From NCBI GenBank assembly GCA_016716835.1, contig JADJUW010000001.1:2252001-2316000 (forward strand): a DNA stretch of 64,000 nt, written 5' to 3'. Both the position numbers and the translations under genes were made by a program. The stretch comes from Myxococcales bacterium. GTDB lineage: Bacteria; Myxococcota_A; Polyangia; Haliangiales; Haliangiaceae. Under the pieces are notes generated by a model. It did not search any database and was not told the origin of the DNA. It was given only the letters and a program-made list of their open reading frames with translations. How positions within the stretch are numbered: the stretch's first letter is position 1; each line of letters begins with the position of its first letter. Positions 25,633 through 37,873 of this stretch are shown here, in pieces.

Positions 25633-26559
25633 GTGAGGCGGCTGTTGCTTGCGTTGATGTGTCTGGCAGTAGCCAGCAATGCGACAGCCAGCTCGGCCTT
25701 AGTGGGCGCAAACGCTCCCGACGTGGCACCGCCAACTGACGACGCAACGCGGACGGACCATCTCGCCGACGGCAGGCTGGTCGTCTATCTCAATCGCGAT
25801 GGCGGCACCTACTACGCGAATGCGTACCTCAATAATTCACGCACCAACACGTCCTCGGTGCCAAAACAAAATTCGATCATCCCTGCCTGGCGCACCGATG
25901 ATGATACGTGGAGCAAGCTGCAATCATGCGTTTCGCATCGTTTTGCGCCATTTGCGGTCGAGGTCACCGACGTCGACCCTGGCGAAAGGACGCCCCACAT
26001 TGAGGCCGTCATCGGCGGCCGCCCGCAAGATCTTGGCTTGCCCGCCGGCCATGGCGGCGTCGCCCCGTTTGCCTGGGATTGTTCGGTCATCTCCAACGCC
26101 ATCGTCTTTTCATTCGCGGAGGTCTACACCCACGAGGGCGACGCGCAATTCTTGGTCGGCCAGGCCGCCAGCGTCGATCTCGATTCCCTGTGCGACACGA
26201 CGGCGCAAGAAATCGCGCACGCGCTCGGCGTCGACCACAGCTTCAATGCCCCGGATATCATGTCTTATCTAAGCTATAGCGAAGAACGCGCGTTTATCGA
26301 TGAAGAGGTGCAATGCGGCGAATACGCCGGGCGTACCTGCGGCATCGGTGGCAACGTTTGCAGCGAGACGCAAAACACCTTCAAGCTAATCGCGGATCGC
26401 GTTGGCCTGGCAACTGACCGCACCGGCGATTCGATTTCGCTTTCGCCTGACGATGAAGCCGCGGGCTGCAACGCCGGCGGCGCACACGGCGCGGCAAGCC
26501 TTATTTCGCTGCTGCTCGCGATGGTATTGATATCAGCGCGACGCACATACATGTCTTAG
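25633..26559 (+). CDS. Secreted metzincin-like protein with altered zinc motif and MYXO-CTERM-like tail
   Basis: 308 residues from GTG 25633, chosen because it opens a signal peptide (RRLLLALMCLAVASNATAS). Near residue 191 is QEIAHALGVDH, the HExxHxxGxxH zinc motif with Gln for the first His, followed by IMSYLSY like a Met-turn. The C-terminus has GCNAGGAHGAASL, a hydrophobic stretch and an Arg pair, the layout of myxosortase sorting signals. So it should be exported and surface-attached. It may be an inactive or unusually ligated protease. A paralog lies next to it. Confidence 0.75.
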   Translation: MRRLLLALMCLAVASNATASSALVGANAPDVAPPTDDATRTDHLADGRLVVYLNRDGGTYYANAYLNNSRTNTSSVPKQNSIIPAWRTDDDTWSKLQSCVSHRFAPFAVEVTDVDPGERTPHIEAVIGGRPQDLGLPAGHGGVAPFAWDCSVISNAIVFSFAEVYTHEGDAQFLVGQAASVDLDSLCDTTAQEIAHALGVDHSFNAPDIMSYLSYSEERAFIDEEVQCGEYAGRTCGIGGNVCSETQNTFKLIADRVGLATDRTGDSISLSPDDEAAGCNAGGAHGAASLISLLLAMVLISARRTYMS

Positions 26560-26566
26560 CTTCTCC

Positions 26567-26606
26567 GTGGGGGCGGGTCCCCCACCCTGGGGGGGTGACT
26601 CCCCAC
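26567..26606. terminator. G/C-rich hairpins after the metzincin-like gene
   Basis: GTGGGGG (26567-26573) and CCCCCAC (26579-26585) form a perfect 7-bp stem with a 5-base loop; a second run of G (26589-26595) can pair with CCCCA just after it. They lie 8 bases after the stop. With no T tract it may be a pausing or factor-dependent terminator. Confidence 0.35.
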
Positions 26607-26719
26607 CCTAGGTTTGTGCAGTGCCGCCGCACGCCTTACGCCCAGCGCTGCTCGCCTTAGCCAAATCGATGCCTGGCCGTCTCGCCGATGGCACGGTCTC
26701 TGCAATGTGTCTCCCCTAT

Positions 26720-26874
26720 ATGCCAAACCAACACATTAACGCGGTGGTTCAAGCTAGCGTCAAGTCCGCCGCGAAGCGCATCGCGCGTCGCACGCGTTCG
26801 ATGCTCGCCCTTGCGGCACTCTCCGCGGTTACGGTGAGTGGCTCAAGCGCAAGCGCCGAGCGCAAGCAAAGCCT
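26720..26874 (+). other. Signal-peptide segment of the next gene, in a different frame
   Basis: From ATG 26720 this frame reads an Arg/Lys-rich start and RSMLALAALSAVTVSGSSASA, a good signal peptide. It stays open but turns into nonsense just where the downstream frame becomes sensible (QAFRAGQDAPMY if one A is removed from the AAA at about 26872-26874). So the exported start and the mature protein are split by one base. Confidence 0.6.
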
Positions 26875-27923
26875 TTCGCGCCGGGCAAGATGCGCCCATG
26901 TACTCGTTCTATCGCTCGGACACCGTCGCTCCCAACGGCAAGGTAACCATGCGCCAGCTGGTGCCGAAAATCGCCGACGGTGGCGATCTGAGCAACTTAC
27001 CGGTGGGCGGCAGCATCGAGGCCGCAAATGCGCACATTCTCTATCTCAACATGACGGGCGGGTTGATCGCCCCTGGCCAGAACACCTCGATCGACTTCAC
27101 CAGCGGTGGCACGAGCTACATCGCCAAGTCGACGATCGTAGGTCAACCAACCAACATGCCAGCGTGGGGCGCCTCTCAAGCCGCCAAAGACGCGTTGGCG
27201 GCCTGCGTGGCTGAGGTGGTCGCGCCGTTTAATGTTCAGGTTGTCGTCACCAATCCCGGCGCCGTGGCCCACAAAGAGGTCTTCATTGGCGGTACGGCCG
27301 CCGCCATCGGCGAGTCACCTAACGTTGGCGGCATCGCGCCTTACACCTTAGATTGCTCTGATATCGCCGGCGCCCCCTCGTTCGCATTTGCGGGCGCAAC
27401 GTTTTACAATCCCGGTGGGGCCCCAGATATCGACGAGATTTGCTCGACCGTCTTGCAAGAGTGGGCGCATACGTATGGCCTTGACCACGAGATGCTCGCC
27501 TCGGACCCGATGACCTATCAAAACTACAACGGCCGCCGCACCTTTAAAGACCAACTCGTGAGCTGCGGTGAGTTCGGCAATCGCTTGTGCGGTCTCAGCC
27601 AAAGCCAGCCTTGCTTTGGCGGCGCGGGGCAAAACTCGCACCAAATGCTGGTCCAGCGCATCGGCGCCAGCGACGGCTCCAACCCACCCCCTCCAGGCGG
27701 TGGCGGTACGCCACCTGAAGAAGGTCCAGGCGGTGAACCAGGCGGCGAACCGGGCGAGGGCAACGACCCGCTCGGCGGCGACACGACCGAGCCCGGCAAC
27801 GGCTACAACAACAACGTTGTCGGTGGCTGCCAAGCAGGTGGGGCGCCTTCGCTCGCCTCGCTCTTGCTCGCCATGGCCGCCGCTGGCCTCGCCCGCCGAC
27901 GCACCGCTCGCAAATCGCGTTGA
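26838..27923 (+). CDS. Second secreted metzincin-like protein with MYXO-CTERM-like tail (N-terminal frameshift)
   Basis: 361 residues in the main frame, whose GTG start lacks a signal peptide; that signal is in the frame just upstream. The body is a paralog of the preceding gene: APFNVQVVVT, a QEWAHTYGLDHE motif near residue 206 (again Gln for the first zinc His) and DPMTYQNY like a Met-turn. A Pro/Gly/Glu linker and GGCQAGGAPSLASLL, hydrophobic helix, ARRRTARKSR end the protein, a clear MYXO-CTERM-type sorting signal. Either the gene is damaged by one base or the sequence is wrong at an AAA run. Confidence 0.75.
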   Translation: MAQAQAPSASKAFRAGQDAPMYSFYRSDTVAPNGKVTMRQLVPKIADGGDLSNLPVGGSIEAANAHILYLNMTGGLIAPGQNTSIDFTSGGTSYIAKSTIVGQPTNMPAWGASQAAKDALAACVAEVVAPFNVQVVVTNPGAVAHKEVFIGGTAAAIGESPNVGGIAPYTLDCSDIAGAPSFAFAGATFYNPGGAPDIDEICSTVLQEWAHTYGLDHEMLASDPMTYQNYNGRRTFKDQLVSCGEFGNRLCGLSQSQPCFGGAGQNSHQMLVQRIGASDGSNPPPPGGGGTPPEEGPGGEPGGEPGEGNDPLGGDTTEPGNGYNNNVVGGCQAGGAPSLASLLLAMAAAGLARRRTARKSR

Positions 27924-27953
27924 TCTCTGCCAAGTGGTCTGCTACCTGGCGGC

Positions 27954-28259
27954 ATGGAACTAACCGGGAAGCACAGGCGCTATCTGCGCGCGCTGGCACA
28001 CGAACTATCGCCCGTCGTCATTGTTGGTAAAGATGGCCTCACCAGCGCCGTCTTCGCGGCCGTCGAGCGCGCGCTCCTTGATCATGAGCTGATCAAAGTT
28101 AAGCTCGGTGAGCGCGCAGGCGCGGATCGGCATACCGCCGCCACCGAGTTGGCTACCGCCACGCACAGTGAAGTGGCGCAGGTGCTCGGCAATATCGTGC
28201 TGCTGTACAAGGCGCACCCGGAGACGCCATCGCTTAAGCTACCCAGCCGACCGAGATAA
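27954..28259 (+). CDS. yhbY: YhbY/CRM-domain RNA-binding protein
   Basis: 101 residues covering one CRM domain: LTGKHRRYLRALAHELSPVVIVGKDGLT at the start (read here in parts: LTGKHRRYLRALAH, PVVIVGKDGLT), ALLDHELIKVKL and the final GNIVLLYK. The family binds RNA and associates with assembling 50S ribosomal subunits. The gene is single, 30 bases after the metzincin-like gene, and converges on the TPR protein. Confidence 0.9.
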   Translation: MELTGKHRRYLRALAHELSPVVIVGKDGLTSAVFAAVERALLDHELIKVKLGERAGADRHTAATELATATHSEVAQVLGNIVLLYKAHPETPSLKLPSRPR

Positions 28260-28298
28260 GGCAGCGCGGCTGCATGCGGAACCTCGGGCCGTTCGCGC

Positions 28299-31067
<2,769 letters not shown>

Positions 31068-31114
31068 TGCGTCACTGTGACAGACTCTTGGCGCGTTTGC
31101 TACACTGCGCCTCC

Positions 31115-32995
31115 ATGCGCAAACCACCCCGCCTGCCCTTGCTTTGCCTGGTTGGCGCACTTGCGGCCTGTTCGTCGCCGCCCGCAAATCCAATCTGGGA
31201 GCCCGCCAACCTGAGCGCGGATTTTTTTGCGCTGCCATTTCCGTCCAATGCACGCGTCGATGCAGCGGGCCACCCAGATCTCAGCGTGTTTCCAGACGCC
31301 GGCAAGGTGCTGGTGCGCCGTTATCTCGACGCCATCGCCACGGGTGTCGTGGGCTTTGGCCGCAACAGCGCCATTTATTTTAGATTTGATGGTGGCCTCG
31401 ACCAAGCCGCCCTGCCCTCGCCATCGGCCTCGATGGAAGCGGCTGGTGGGGTCCAGCTTATCAATGTCGACCCAGCCTCTGGGGGCTTTGGTCAGCGCGT
31501 GCCGGTGAGCCTGGCATTTCGCGCCGAGGCGGGGCGCTATATCGGCGACAACTACTTGGCCGTCATGCCCTTCCCGGGCTTTCCGCTCGACGAGCAAACT
31601 ACGTACGCCGTCATTATTACCACGCGCGTCGCGGCGCAACCTGCCGCCTTCGCCGCGCAACTTAAGGACAGCGCGCCTCCCGATGATGGCAGTGGCACCA
31701 CCGCCGCGGTTTATGCCTCGCTCGCGCCGCTGCGCGCCTATCTCGCCAGCGCCGACGCCCCACCCGTCGACGAGATTGCGGTGGCCACCGTGTTCACCAC
31801 CCGCAGCAGCTCGGACTCCCTAGCAGCCATCGCCGAATTCATCGCCGACGCCGCGGCGCCAGCCATCGACGCGCTCGATTTTGCCGTTGGCAACGCGTAT
31901 TTTCGCCTCTACCGCGGCTCCTATACGGCGCCAAATTTCCAACAAGGCGACGTGCCATACAACGTCGGAGAGACCGGCTTTATCGAGTTCGATGAAGCGG
32001 GGCTACCACTCGTCGCGCGGCAAGAATCGATGCGCGTTTCGGTCACGGTACCAACGGGTGAGATGCCGCCCGCTGGCTGGCCGATCATCCTCTACGCCCA
32101 CGGCACGTCGGGCGACGTCGAATCGTTTGTCACCGAACGCTTGGCGCTGCGCTACGCCGTCTTGGGCTTCGCGATGATCTCGATTGATCAGGTGCTGCAC
32201 GGACCGCGCAACCCCGGCGGCGATCCGCAGATCGCCTTCTTTAATTACTTCAATCCGTATGCGGCGCGCGACAACGTTTTGCAAGGCAGCGCCGACTTGC
32301 TGTCGCTGCGTCGGTTGGTCGACACCATCGACTTTGTCGAAACTGACGCTGACCCTGCGCGCCCCTGCAAGTTCGATCCCAGCCGCGTCTTTTTTATCGG
32401 CCATTCCCAGGGGGCGCTGACGGGCACGCCATTTCTTGCCCATGAAACGCGGTTGGCGGGGGCCATCCTCTCAGGTGGCGGGGGGCTGTTTTATATCAGC
32501 GCCACCAAAAAAATTGAACCACTCGACATTCCCGGCCTAATCGCAGGCGCACTGGGTGAGACGGTGGTGGATGAGTTTCATCCCGTGCTCGCCTTGGCGC
32601 AAACCTGGATTGATCCCGCGGATCCCGTGAACTACGGGGCACGGCTAACGGCATCATCGCCAGGTCGTGCGCCTTATCCCATTTTCATGATCGAGGGCAT
32701 TGGCGACTCGTACACGCCAAATCCCGGTGCCGAGGCCCTGGCCACCAGCATGAGCGCGCCACAGCTTTTGCCTGCGCTCGACACCATCGAAGGCCTCGAT
32801 CTGCGCGCCGTGCTGCCCCAGGCGGCGCCGCTTAGCAACAATCTCGACGGGGTCACGGTGGCGGTCGCACAGTACCAACCGGCGGCCGGACAAGACGGCC
32901 ATTTTGTCTACTTCGATAACAGCGACGCCGTGCGGCAGTCGAGCTCGTTTTTGACGAGCCTGCTAGCTACCGGCACGGCCACGATTGCGCCCTAG
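31115..32995 (+). CDS. Lipoprotein with alpha/beta-hydrolase fold
   Basis: 626 residues from ATG 31115, which gives a short lipoprotein signal (RLPLLCLVGALAAC). An N-terminal 250-residue region precedes the hydrolase domain: PIILYAHGTSGD (oxyanion region), the nucleophile elbow GHSQG near residue 430, an Asp candidate in GIGDSYTPNPGAE and a late His in DGHFVYFDN. It is probably an outer-membrane-bound esterase or lipase-like enzyme of unknown substrate. It is divergent from the TPR protease; 47 bases lie between them. Confidence 0.82.
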   Translation: MRKPPRLPLLCLVGALAACSSPPANPIWEPANLSADFFALPFPSNARVDAAGHPDLSVFPDAGKVLVRRYLDAIATGVVGFGRNSAIYFRFDGGLDQAALPSPSASMEAAGGVQLINVDPASGGFGQRVPVSLAFRAEAGRYIGDNYLAVMPFPGFPLDEQTTYAVIITTRVAAQPAAFAAQLKDSAPPDDGSGTTAAVYASLAPLRAYLASADAPPVDEIAVATVFTTRSSSDSLAAIAEFIADAAAPAIDALDFAVGNAYFRLYRGSYTAPNFQQGDVPYNVGETGFIEFDEAGLPLVARQESMRVSVTVPTGEMPPAGWPIILYAHGTSGDVESFVTERLALRYAVLGFAMISIDQVLHGPRNPGGDPQIAFFNYFNPYAARDNVLQGSADLLSLRRLVDTIDFVETDADPARPCKFDPSRVFFIGHSQGALTGTPFLAHETRLAGAILSGGGGLFYISATKKIEPLDIPGLIAGALGETVVDEFHPVLALAQTWIDPADPVNYGARLTASSPGRAPYPIFMIEGIGDSYTPNPGAEALATSMSAPQLLPALDTIEGLDLRAVLPQAAPLSNNLDGVTVAVAQYQPAAGQDGHFVYFDNSDAVRQSSSFLTSLLATGTATIAP

Positions 32996-33108
32996 GCCCG
33001 CCCTAATGACCAAACCGGCACGGCTGCCACGCGCTGACCGCGCCTACCTGGGGACCAGGACGGGTGCCAAAAAACTAGCTTTATTCGGGATCGTGTTACC
33101 ATTTATTT

Positions 33109-34119
33109 ATGGCCCGCAAGCGACTTGGCGAGATGTTGCTCGAAGCCCGTCTCATCAACGAAGACGGCTTGCGCGCCGCCTTGTCCGAACAGAAGCGTTG
33201 GGGTGGTCCCCTGGGCCGTTTTTTCGTCGACCTAGGCTTAGTCTCCGAAGACGTGCTCGTGCAAACGCTAAGCCGCCAGCTTACGTTGCCGATCGTCGAC
33301 GTAACGAACATCAACATCCACCCCACCGTGCTGGCCTTGGTGCCGGCGCAGTTCTGTCACACCACCGGCGTGCTGCCCTTTTCGCAGCCGATGAAGTTTC
33401 TCGACGTCGCGATGATCGATGCCACCAATCAGAGCACCATCGATGCGCTGCAGGTGATGACCAAGCTCAATGTCAGGCCGCATTTGTGCGGCCCGCGCGC
33501 GCTGGAAAAAGCGATCGGACGCTTTTATCAGGTCGGCGTGTCGACCGCGCGCATGACGCAGGGGCCACAGGGCCCGGGTGGTGTCGGCGGCGGCGGCGGC
33601 GCGTCTGGTGGATCGGGGTGGTCGGATTCGTTCTCGGCCGAGGAGACCAGCAGCTTTGAGGTAATGCACACCGATGGCACGCGCACCAAGGCATCGCGGC
33701 ATGGCGCACAACGCCTCGACACTGCCGCCGGCAGCTCGGGCCTAGCGCAACCTGCCGAGCGCAGACCCGCGCCTCCCGCCTCCAACTCGCAGGGCATCGA
33801 GGGCCTTGACGTCGAGCTTGGCATTGGCCCGGGACCCAGCGCGGCAGCAGCGCCTCGAAGCCGCGGGCTTACGGCGCCACCACCTCCACCGAACGCGGCG
33901 CCTCGTACGTCGGGCATCAGCCTGCCTCCAACCACGCCCGGCGTGGATGACATGATCAAGCGGCTCAACGCGGCGCTGCACCAGCTAAACGCACAGCTAA
34001 ACGATGTTGCCGCCAAGCAAGTTCGCGACGAACAGGTGCTCCGCAAGCTGCTGGCGATTCTGATTGAAAAAGGCGTCTGCACCCGCGAAGAGCTGCAGGC
34101 GTGGCTCGCCGCGCAGTAG
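33109..34119 (+). CDS. MshEN/GspE N-terminal-domain protein with Gly/Pro-rich linker
   Basis: 336 residues. The first 150 match the MshEN (GspE N-terminal) domain: RLGEMLLEARLINEDGL, then FVDLGLVSEDVLVQTLSRQL, LVPAQF and MIDATNQSTID. MshEN domains bind c-di-GMP in some ATPases. No ATPase part follows; instead there is a Gly-rich, then Pro/Ala-rich linker (150-275) and a helical end with KGVCTREELQAWLAA. Such stand-alone proteins are common in myxobacteria and of unknown role. It lies 23 bases before the biotin carboxylase gene and may be the first gene of that run. Confidence 0.82.
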   Translation: MARKRLGEMLLEARLINEDGLRAALSEQKRWGGPLGRFFVDLGLVSEDVLVQTLSRQLTLPIVDVTNINIHPTVLALVPAQFCHTTGVLPFSQPMKFLDVAMIDATNQSTIDALQVMTKLNVRPHLCGPRALEKAIGRFYQVGVSTARMTQGPQGPGGVGGGGGASGGSGWSDSFSAEETSSFEVMHTDGTRTKASRHGAQRLDTAAGSSGLAQPAERRPAPPASNSQGIEGLDVELGIGPGPSAAAAPRSRGLTAPPPPPNAAPRTSGISLPPTTPGVDDMIKRLNAALHQLNAQLNDVAAKQVRDEQVLRKLLAILIEKGVCTREELQAWLAAQ

Positions 34120-34142
34120 CTTTGTGCTAGCGTGCGGGCGCT

Positions 34143-35510
34143 ATGCCTGCCAGTTTCCGGCGCTTATTTATCGCCAATCGCGGCGAGGTTGCGGTGCGCA
34201 TCGCCAGGGCATGTGACGAGCTAGGGATCGTGCCGGTGTTCGCGGTATCTGAGGCGGATCGCGACGCTCCCTACACTCGCCATCGCGAGATTGTTGTGCT
34301 CGGCCCCGCTCGTTCGGCGCAGAGCTATCTCGACGTTGCCAAGGTGGTGCAGGCCGCGGTGCAAACGCGTTGCACCGCGCTGCATCCGGGCTGGGGCTTT
34401 CTCTCGGAAAATCCCTTGCTCGCGAGCCTGTGTGAACAGCATGGCATAACCTTTATTGGGCCACCTGCGGCGGCCATGGCGCTCATGGGGCAAAAAACGC
34501 CGGCCAAGCGCGCCATGGCGGCCGCCGGCCTGACGATGATTCCCGGCAGCGACGGCCCGCTGGCAAGCGCCGACGAAGCTGTCCGAATTGCGGACGAAGT
34601 CGGCTATCCGGTCTTGCTCAAGGCGGAATCGGGCGGCGGTGGTCGCGGCATGCGCATCGCGCGCGCGCGCGGCGAGGTCGCGGCAGCCTATAACGACGCC
34701 CAAACCGAGGCCCGCGCCGCGTTCGGCGACGACCGCGTCTATCTTGAGCGCCTCATTGAGGGCGGCCGCCACATCGAAGTCCAGATCATGGCCGACAAAT
34801 ATGGCCATGCGATTCACCTCGGCGAGCGCGACTGCACGGTGCAGCGCAACCATCAAAAGCTGATCGAAGAGAGCCCGTCGCCTGTGCTTGACGAGGCGCT
34901 GCGCCGCGCCACCTGCGAGCTCGCGGCGGCGGCGGCGGCCAAGATTGGCTATGTCGGCGCTGGCACCATGGAATTCTTGCTCGATCAAGACGCGGGCCGG
35001 CCTGACGGGGGTCGCGGCGTGCTGCGCTTCATGGAAATGAACACGCGCCTGCAAGTCGAACACTCGGTCAGCGAGCTGCGCGCGGGCCTCGATCTGGTCA
35101 AGCTGCAAATCGAGATGGCGGCGGGCCACCGCTTGGCGCTGGCGCAAGGCGACGTTCGGCTGGCCGGTCACGCCATCGAATGCCGCATCAACGCCGAAGA
35201 TCCGTCGGCGAATTTTGCGCCGAGCCCAGGCCGCATCGTGCGCTGGCAGGTGCCCACGCTGCCCGGCGCGCGGTTTGATACGCACGTTGCGTCGGGCTAC
35301 GAGGTGCCGCCGCACTACGACAGCCTCATTTGCAAGGCGATCGCTTACGGCGCCACGCGCGAGGCAGCCCGCGCAACCATGATCGCCGCGCTAGAGGGCC
35401 TGGTCTGCGAAGGCATCGCCACGACGGTGCCGATGCACCTGGCCATCTTGCGTTCGCCCGCCTTCATCGCGAGCACCTACGATACGCGCAGCATTCCCGG
35501 GTGGCCATAG
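34143..35510 (+). CDS. accC: Biotin carboxylase subunit of an acyl-CoA carboxylase
   Basis: 455 residues, full length. FIANRGEVAVRIARACDELG opens the family; the ATP-grasp core shows SGGGGRGMR (Gly loop), RHIEVQIMADKYG, ERDCTVQRNHQKLIEE and EMNTRLQVEHSV. It carboxylates the biotin of a carrier protein using ATP and bicarbonate. The carboxyltransferase (35536) and carrier (37263) follow at once, so the three make one enzyme. Most likely substrates are propionyl- or other acyl-CoAs; the sequence does not decide. Confidence 0.93.
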   Translation: MPASFRRLFIANRGEVAVRIARACDELGIVPVFAVSEADRDAPYTRHREIVVLGPARSAQSYLDVAKVVQAAVQTRCTALHPGWGFLSENPLLASLCEQHGITFIGPPAAAMALMGQKTPAKRAMAAAGLTMIPGSDGPLASADEAVRIADEVGYPVLLKAESGGGGRGMRIARARGEVAAAYNDAQTEARAAFGDDRVYLERLIEGGRHIEVQIMADKYGHAIHLGERDCTVQRNHQKLIEESPSPVLDEALRRATCELAAAAAAKIGYVGAGTMEFLLDQDAGRPDGGRGVLRFMEMNTRLQVEHSVSELRAGLDLVKLQIEMAAGHRLALAQGDVRLAGHAIECRINAEDPSANFAPSPGRIVRWQVPTLPGARFDTHVASGYEVPPHYDSLICKAIAYGATREAARATMIAALEGLVCEGIATTVPMHLAILRSPAFIASTYDTRSIPGWP

Positions 35511-35535
35511 CATACCCGAGGCAAGGAAGCGACCC

Positions 35536-37266
35536 ATGTCATTTGTTCCCTTAACCACCATCGGCACCCCGCTGGCCTCGTTGCTCGACGAGGCAACTCG
35601 CGCCGAACGCGCCGAGGCGACTGCCAAGCACGACGCAACGCTAACGGCGCGGCGCCACCAAGTCCACGAGGGCTGGGGTGCGGCCTACGTCGAGCGCGTG
35701 CACAAAAAAGGCAAGCTCACCGTGCGCGAGCGTTTGGCTCAGCTCATCGACCCAGGCAGCGAACCCTTTGAGGTCGGCACCTTTGTAAACTACGGCCAAA
35801 CCTTTCCTGGCGATCAAATTTCGCCGGCGGCCGGCGTCGTCACGGCGTTTGCGCGTATCGAGCAGCGCTGGTGCATGGTGATCGGCAATGACAACACCGT
35901 CGCCTCCGGCGCGTGGTGGCCGCGCACCCCCGAGAAAATCCAGCGCGCGCAGACCATGGCGCTGCGCCTGCGCCTGCCAGTGGTCTATCTCGTCGATTGC
36001 TCGGGGCTCTTTTTGCCCGAGCAGGCCAAGACCTTTCCCGGCCTGCACGGCGCCGGGCATATCTTTAAGATGAACAGCGAGCTGTCGGCGGCGGGCGTGC
36101 CGCAAGTAGCGGGCGTCTTTGGCGACTGCATCGCCGGCGGCGGCTATATGCCGATGATCAGCGATCGGGTCTATATGACAGAGCAGGCGTACATGGTCAT
36201 TGCGGGTGCCGCGCTGATTAAGGGCGCCAAGAGCCAGAAGATCACCTCGCTCGACATCGGCGGGCCAGAAGTGCACGTTCATCAATCGGGCTGTGCCGAT
36301 GTCCGCGTTCCGGACGATGAGACGCTGCTGATTTCAATCCGCCGCGAAATCGCCATGCTGCCGTCGTCGGGCGCGGCCTATTATCGCCACGGCGCCCAGG
36401 CCATGGCGCCGCGTTATGCGCCGCGCGAGCTCGCCTCGCTCATGCCCAACGATTATCGCGAGGTCTACGACGCGCATCAAGTGTTGGCGCGGCTCGTCGA
36501 CCAAAGCCTGTTTTGGGAATGCATGCCGCAGGTCGGCGAAGAGATGATCTGCGGCGTCGCGCGGCTGGGAGGCCTCTACGCCGGGCTCATCATCAATCGC
36601 CAGGGGCTGGTTGGCAATCCCGAGCATCCCGAGCAGCCACGCCCCGGCGGCATTCTCTATCGCGCCGGCATCGCCAAGATCAGCGCCTTTGCGCGCGCCT
36701 GCAATGACGACGGCATACCGCTGATCTGGCTGCAGGACATCTCGGGCTTTGACATTGGCGCCGAGGCCGAGCGTCTGGGCCTGCTCGCCTATGGCTCGAG
36801 TCTGATCTACACCAACAGCACCAACACGGTGCCGACGTTTACCGTGCTGCTGCGCAAGGCCTCCGGCGCCGGGTATTACGCCATGAGCGGCCTGCCGTTT
36901 GAGCCCGTGGTACAGCTCTCGACGCCGATCGCGCGGCAGAGCGTGATGGAGGGCCGCACGCTGGCGATCGCCGCGTTTAACACCAAGCTCGACGACGACT
37001 TCCAGATCGTGACGCAAGATACGAACGAGCGCGGCAAGATCGAAGCCGGCATGCGCGAGGTCGAAACGCGCATCGAGGGCGACATGGACCCGTATGCGGC
37101 CGCGCGCCAGCTAGATACCGATGAAATCGTCTCGCTGTCCGAATTGCGGACATGGCTCGTGAACCTCACCGAAATGGCGTATCAGGCCACGGGCCATCGC
37201 CGGGTGAAAAACCCTCGCATCTGGTCGATGCACGACTTGAAAGAATTGGTTGGAGGCCTGCGATGA
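35536..37266 (+). CDS. Carboxyltransferase subunit of an acyl-CoA carboxylase
   Basis: 576 residues with both crotonase-like halves of the carboxyltransferase in one chain, as in PccB/MccB-type enzymes: GKLTVRERLAQLIDPGSEPF at the start, GGGYMPMISD (acyl-CoA site) and, in the second half, GIAKISAFARACNDDGIPLIW (read in parts) and GAGYYAMSG. It transfers the carboxyl group from biotin to an acyl-CoA. At 576 residues it is longer than PccB (about 510-540). It overlaps the carrier gene by four bases (ATGA). The acyl-CoA is not certain. Confidence 0.92.
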   Translation: MSFVPLTTIGTPLASLLDEATRAERAEATAKHDATLTARRHQVHEGWGAAYVERVHKKGKLTVRERLAQLIDPGSEPFEVGTFVNYGQTFPGDQISPAAGVVTAFARIEQRWCMVIGNDNTVASGAWWPRTPEKIQRAQTMALRLRLPVVYLVDCSGLFLPEQAKTFPGLHGAGHIFKMNSELSAAGVPQVAGVFGDCIAGGGYMPMISDRVYMTEQAYMVIAGAALIKGAKSQKITSLDIGGPEVHVHQSGCADVRVPDDETLLISIRREIAMLPSSGAAYYRHGAQAMAPRYAPRELASLMPNDYREVYDAHQVLARLVDQSLFWECMPQVGEEMICGVARLGGLYAGLIINRQGLVGNPEHPEQPRPGGILYRAGIAKISAFARACNDDGIPLIWLQDISGFDIGAEAERLGLLAYGSSLIYTNSTNTVPTFTVLLRKASGAGYYAMSGLPFEPVVQLSTPIARQSVMEGRTLAIAAFNTKLDDDFQIVTQDTNERGKIEAGMREVETRIEGDMDPYAAARQLDTDEIVSLSELRTWLVNLTEMAYQATGHRRVKNPRIWSMHDLKELVGGLR

Positions 37267-37862
37267 AGGGCCGCCAACACGCAGCCAGCCTTAGCGCCTT
37301 GCTGGGCGGCACCCATGAAGGCTCACAAGCGCTGTTGTCGCCCGGCGTTGGCTGGTTTGTCCCTGCCGTCCGGCGCGGCGACGTCATCGCGCCCGGCATG
37401 CTGCTCGGCCAGCTCGACACGCTTGGCGACCAGGTGGCGCTGCTGGCGCCCGCGGGCTTGGTCGGACGCATCTCAGCCGTCGCGCAGGCAGGTGGCCGGT
37501 TTGCGGTCGACTTCAAGCGCGAGCTGTTCGCGGTCGCCCCGCTTGGCGATCTGACGGGCGATCAGGCCACGGCCCACATTTCCGCGCGCAGCGGGGGCCT
37601 AGAATTTTGCGCGCCCTCGAGCGGTCGCTTCTATGGCCGCCCGTCGCCTGACAAGCCGAATTTCGTAAATGTCGGCGACGTGGTGACCGCCGGCCAGACG
37701 CTTTGTCTGCTCGAGGTGATGAAAACCTTTCATCGCGTTACGTACGGCGGGCCAACCCTGCCGGCCAGGGCGCGGATTACCGCCGTGTTGGTGGGTGAAG
37801 AACTTGATGTCGGCAGCGGCGACGCGCTCTTTGCGCTCGAAGATGCGTCGGCGTCGCCATAA
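37263..37862 (+). CDS. Biotin carboxyl carrier protein with an extra, unmodified biotinyl-like domain
   Basis: 199 residues from the ATG overlapping the carboxyltransferase stop. The C-terminal half is a standard biotinyl domain with the attachment Lys in LLEVMKTFHRV. The N-terminal half reads like a second such domain (LLSPGVGWFVPAVRRGDVIAPGML, in parts, then LLAPAGLVGRI) but has LDTLGDQV where EAMK should be, so it cannot be biotinylated. It carries the carboxyl group between the two enzymes encoded before it. The extra domain may be structural. Confidence 0.88.
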   Translation: MKGRQHAASLSALLGGTHEGSQALLSPGVGWFVPAVRRGDVIAPGMLLGQLDTLGDQVALLAPAGLVGRISAVAQAGGRFAVDFKRELFAVAPLGDLTGDQATAHISARSGGLEFCAPSSGRFYGRPSPDKPNFVNVGDVVTAGQTLCLLEVMKTFHRVTYGGPTLPARARITAVLVGEELDVGSGDALFALEDASASP

Positions 37863-37873
37863 GCGAGGCGCAC

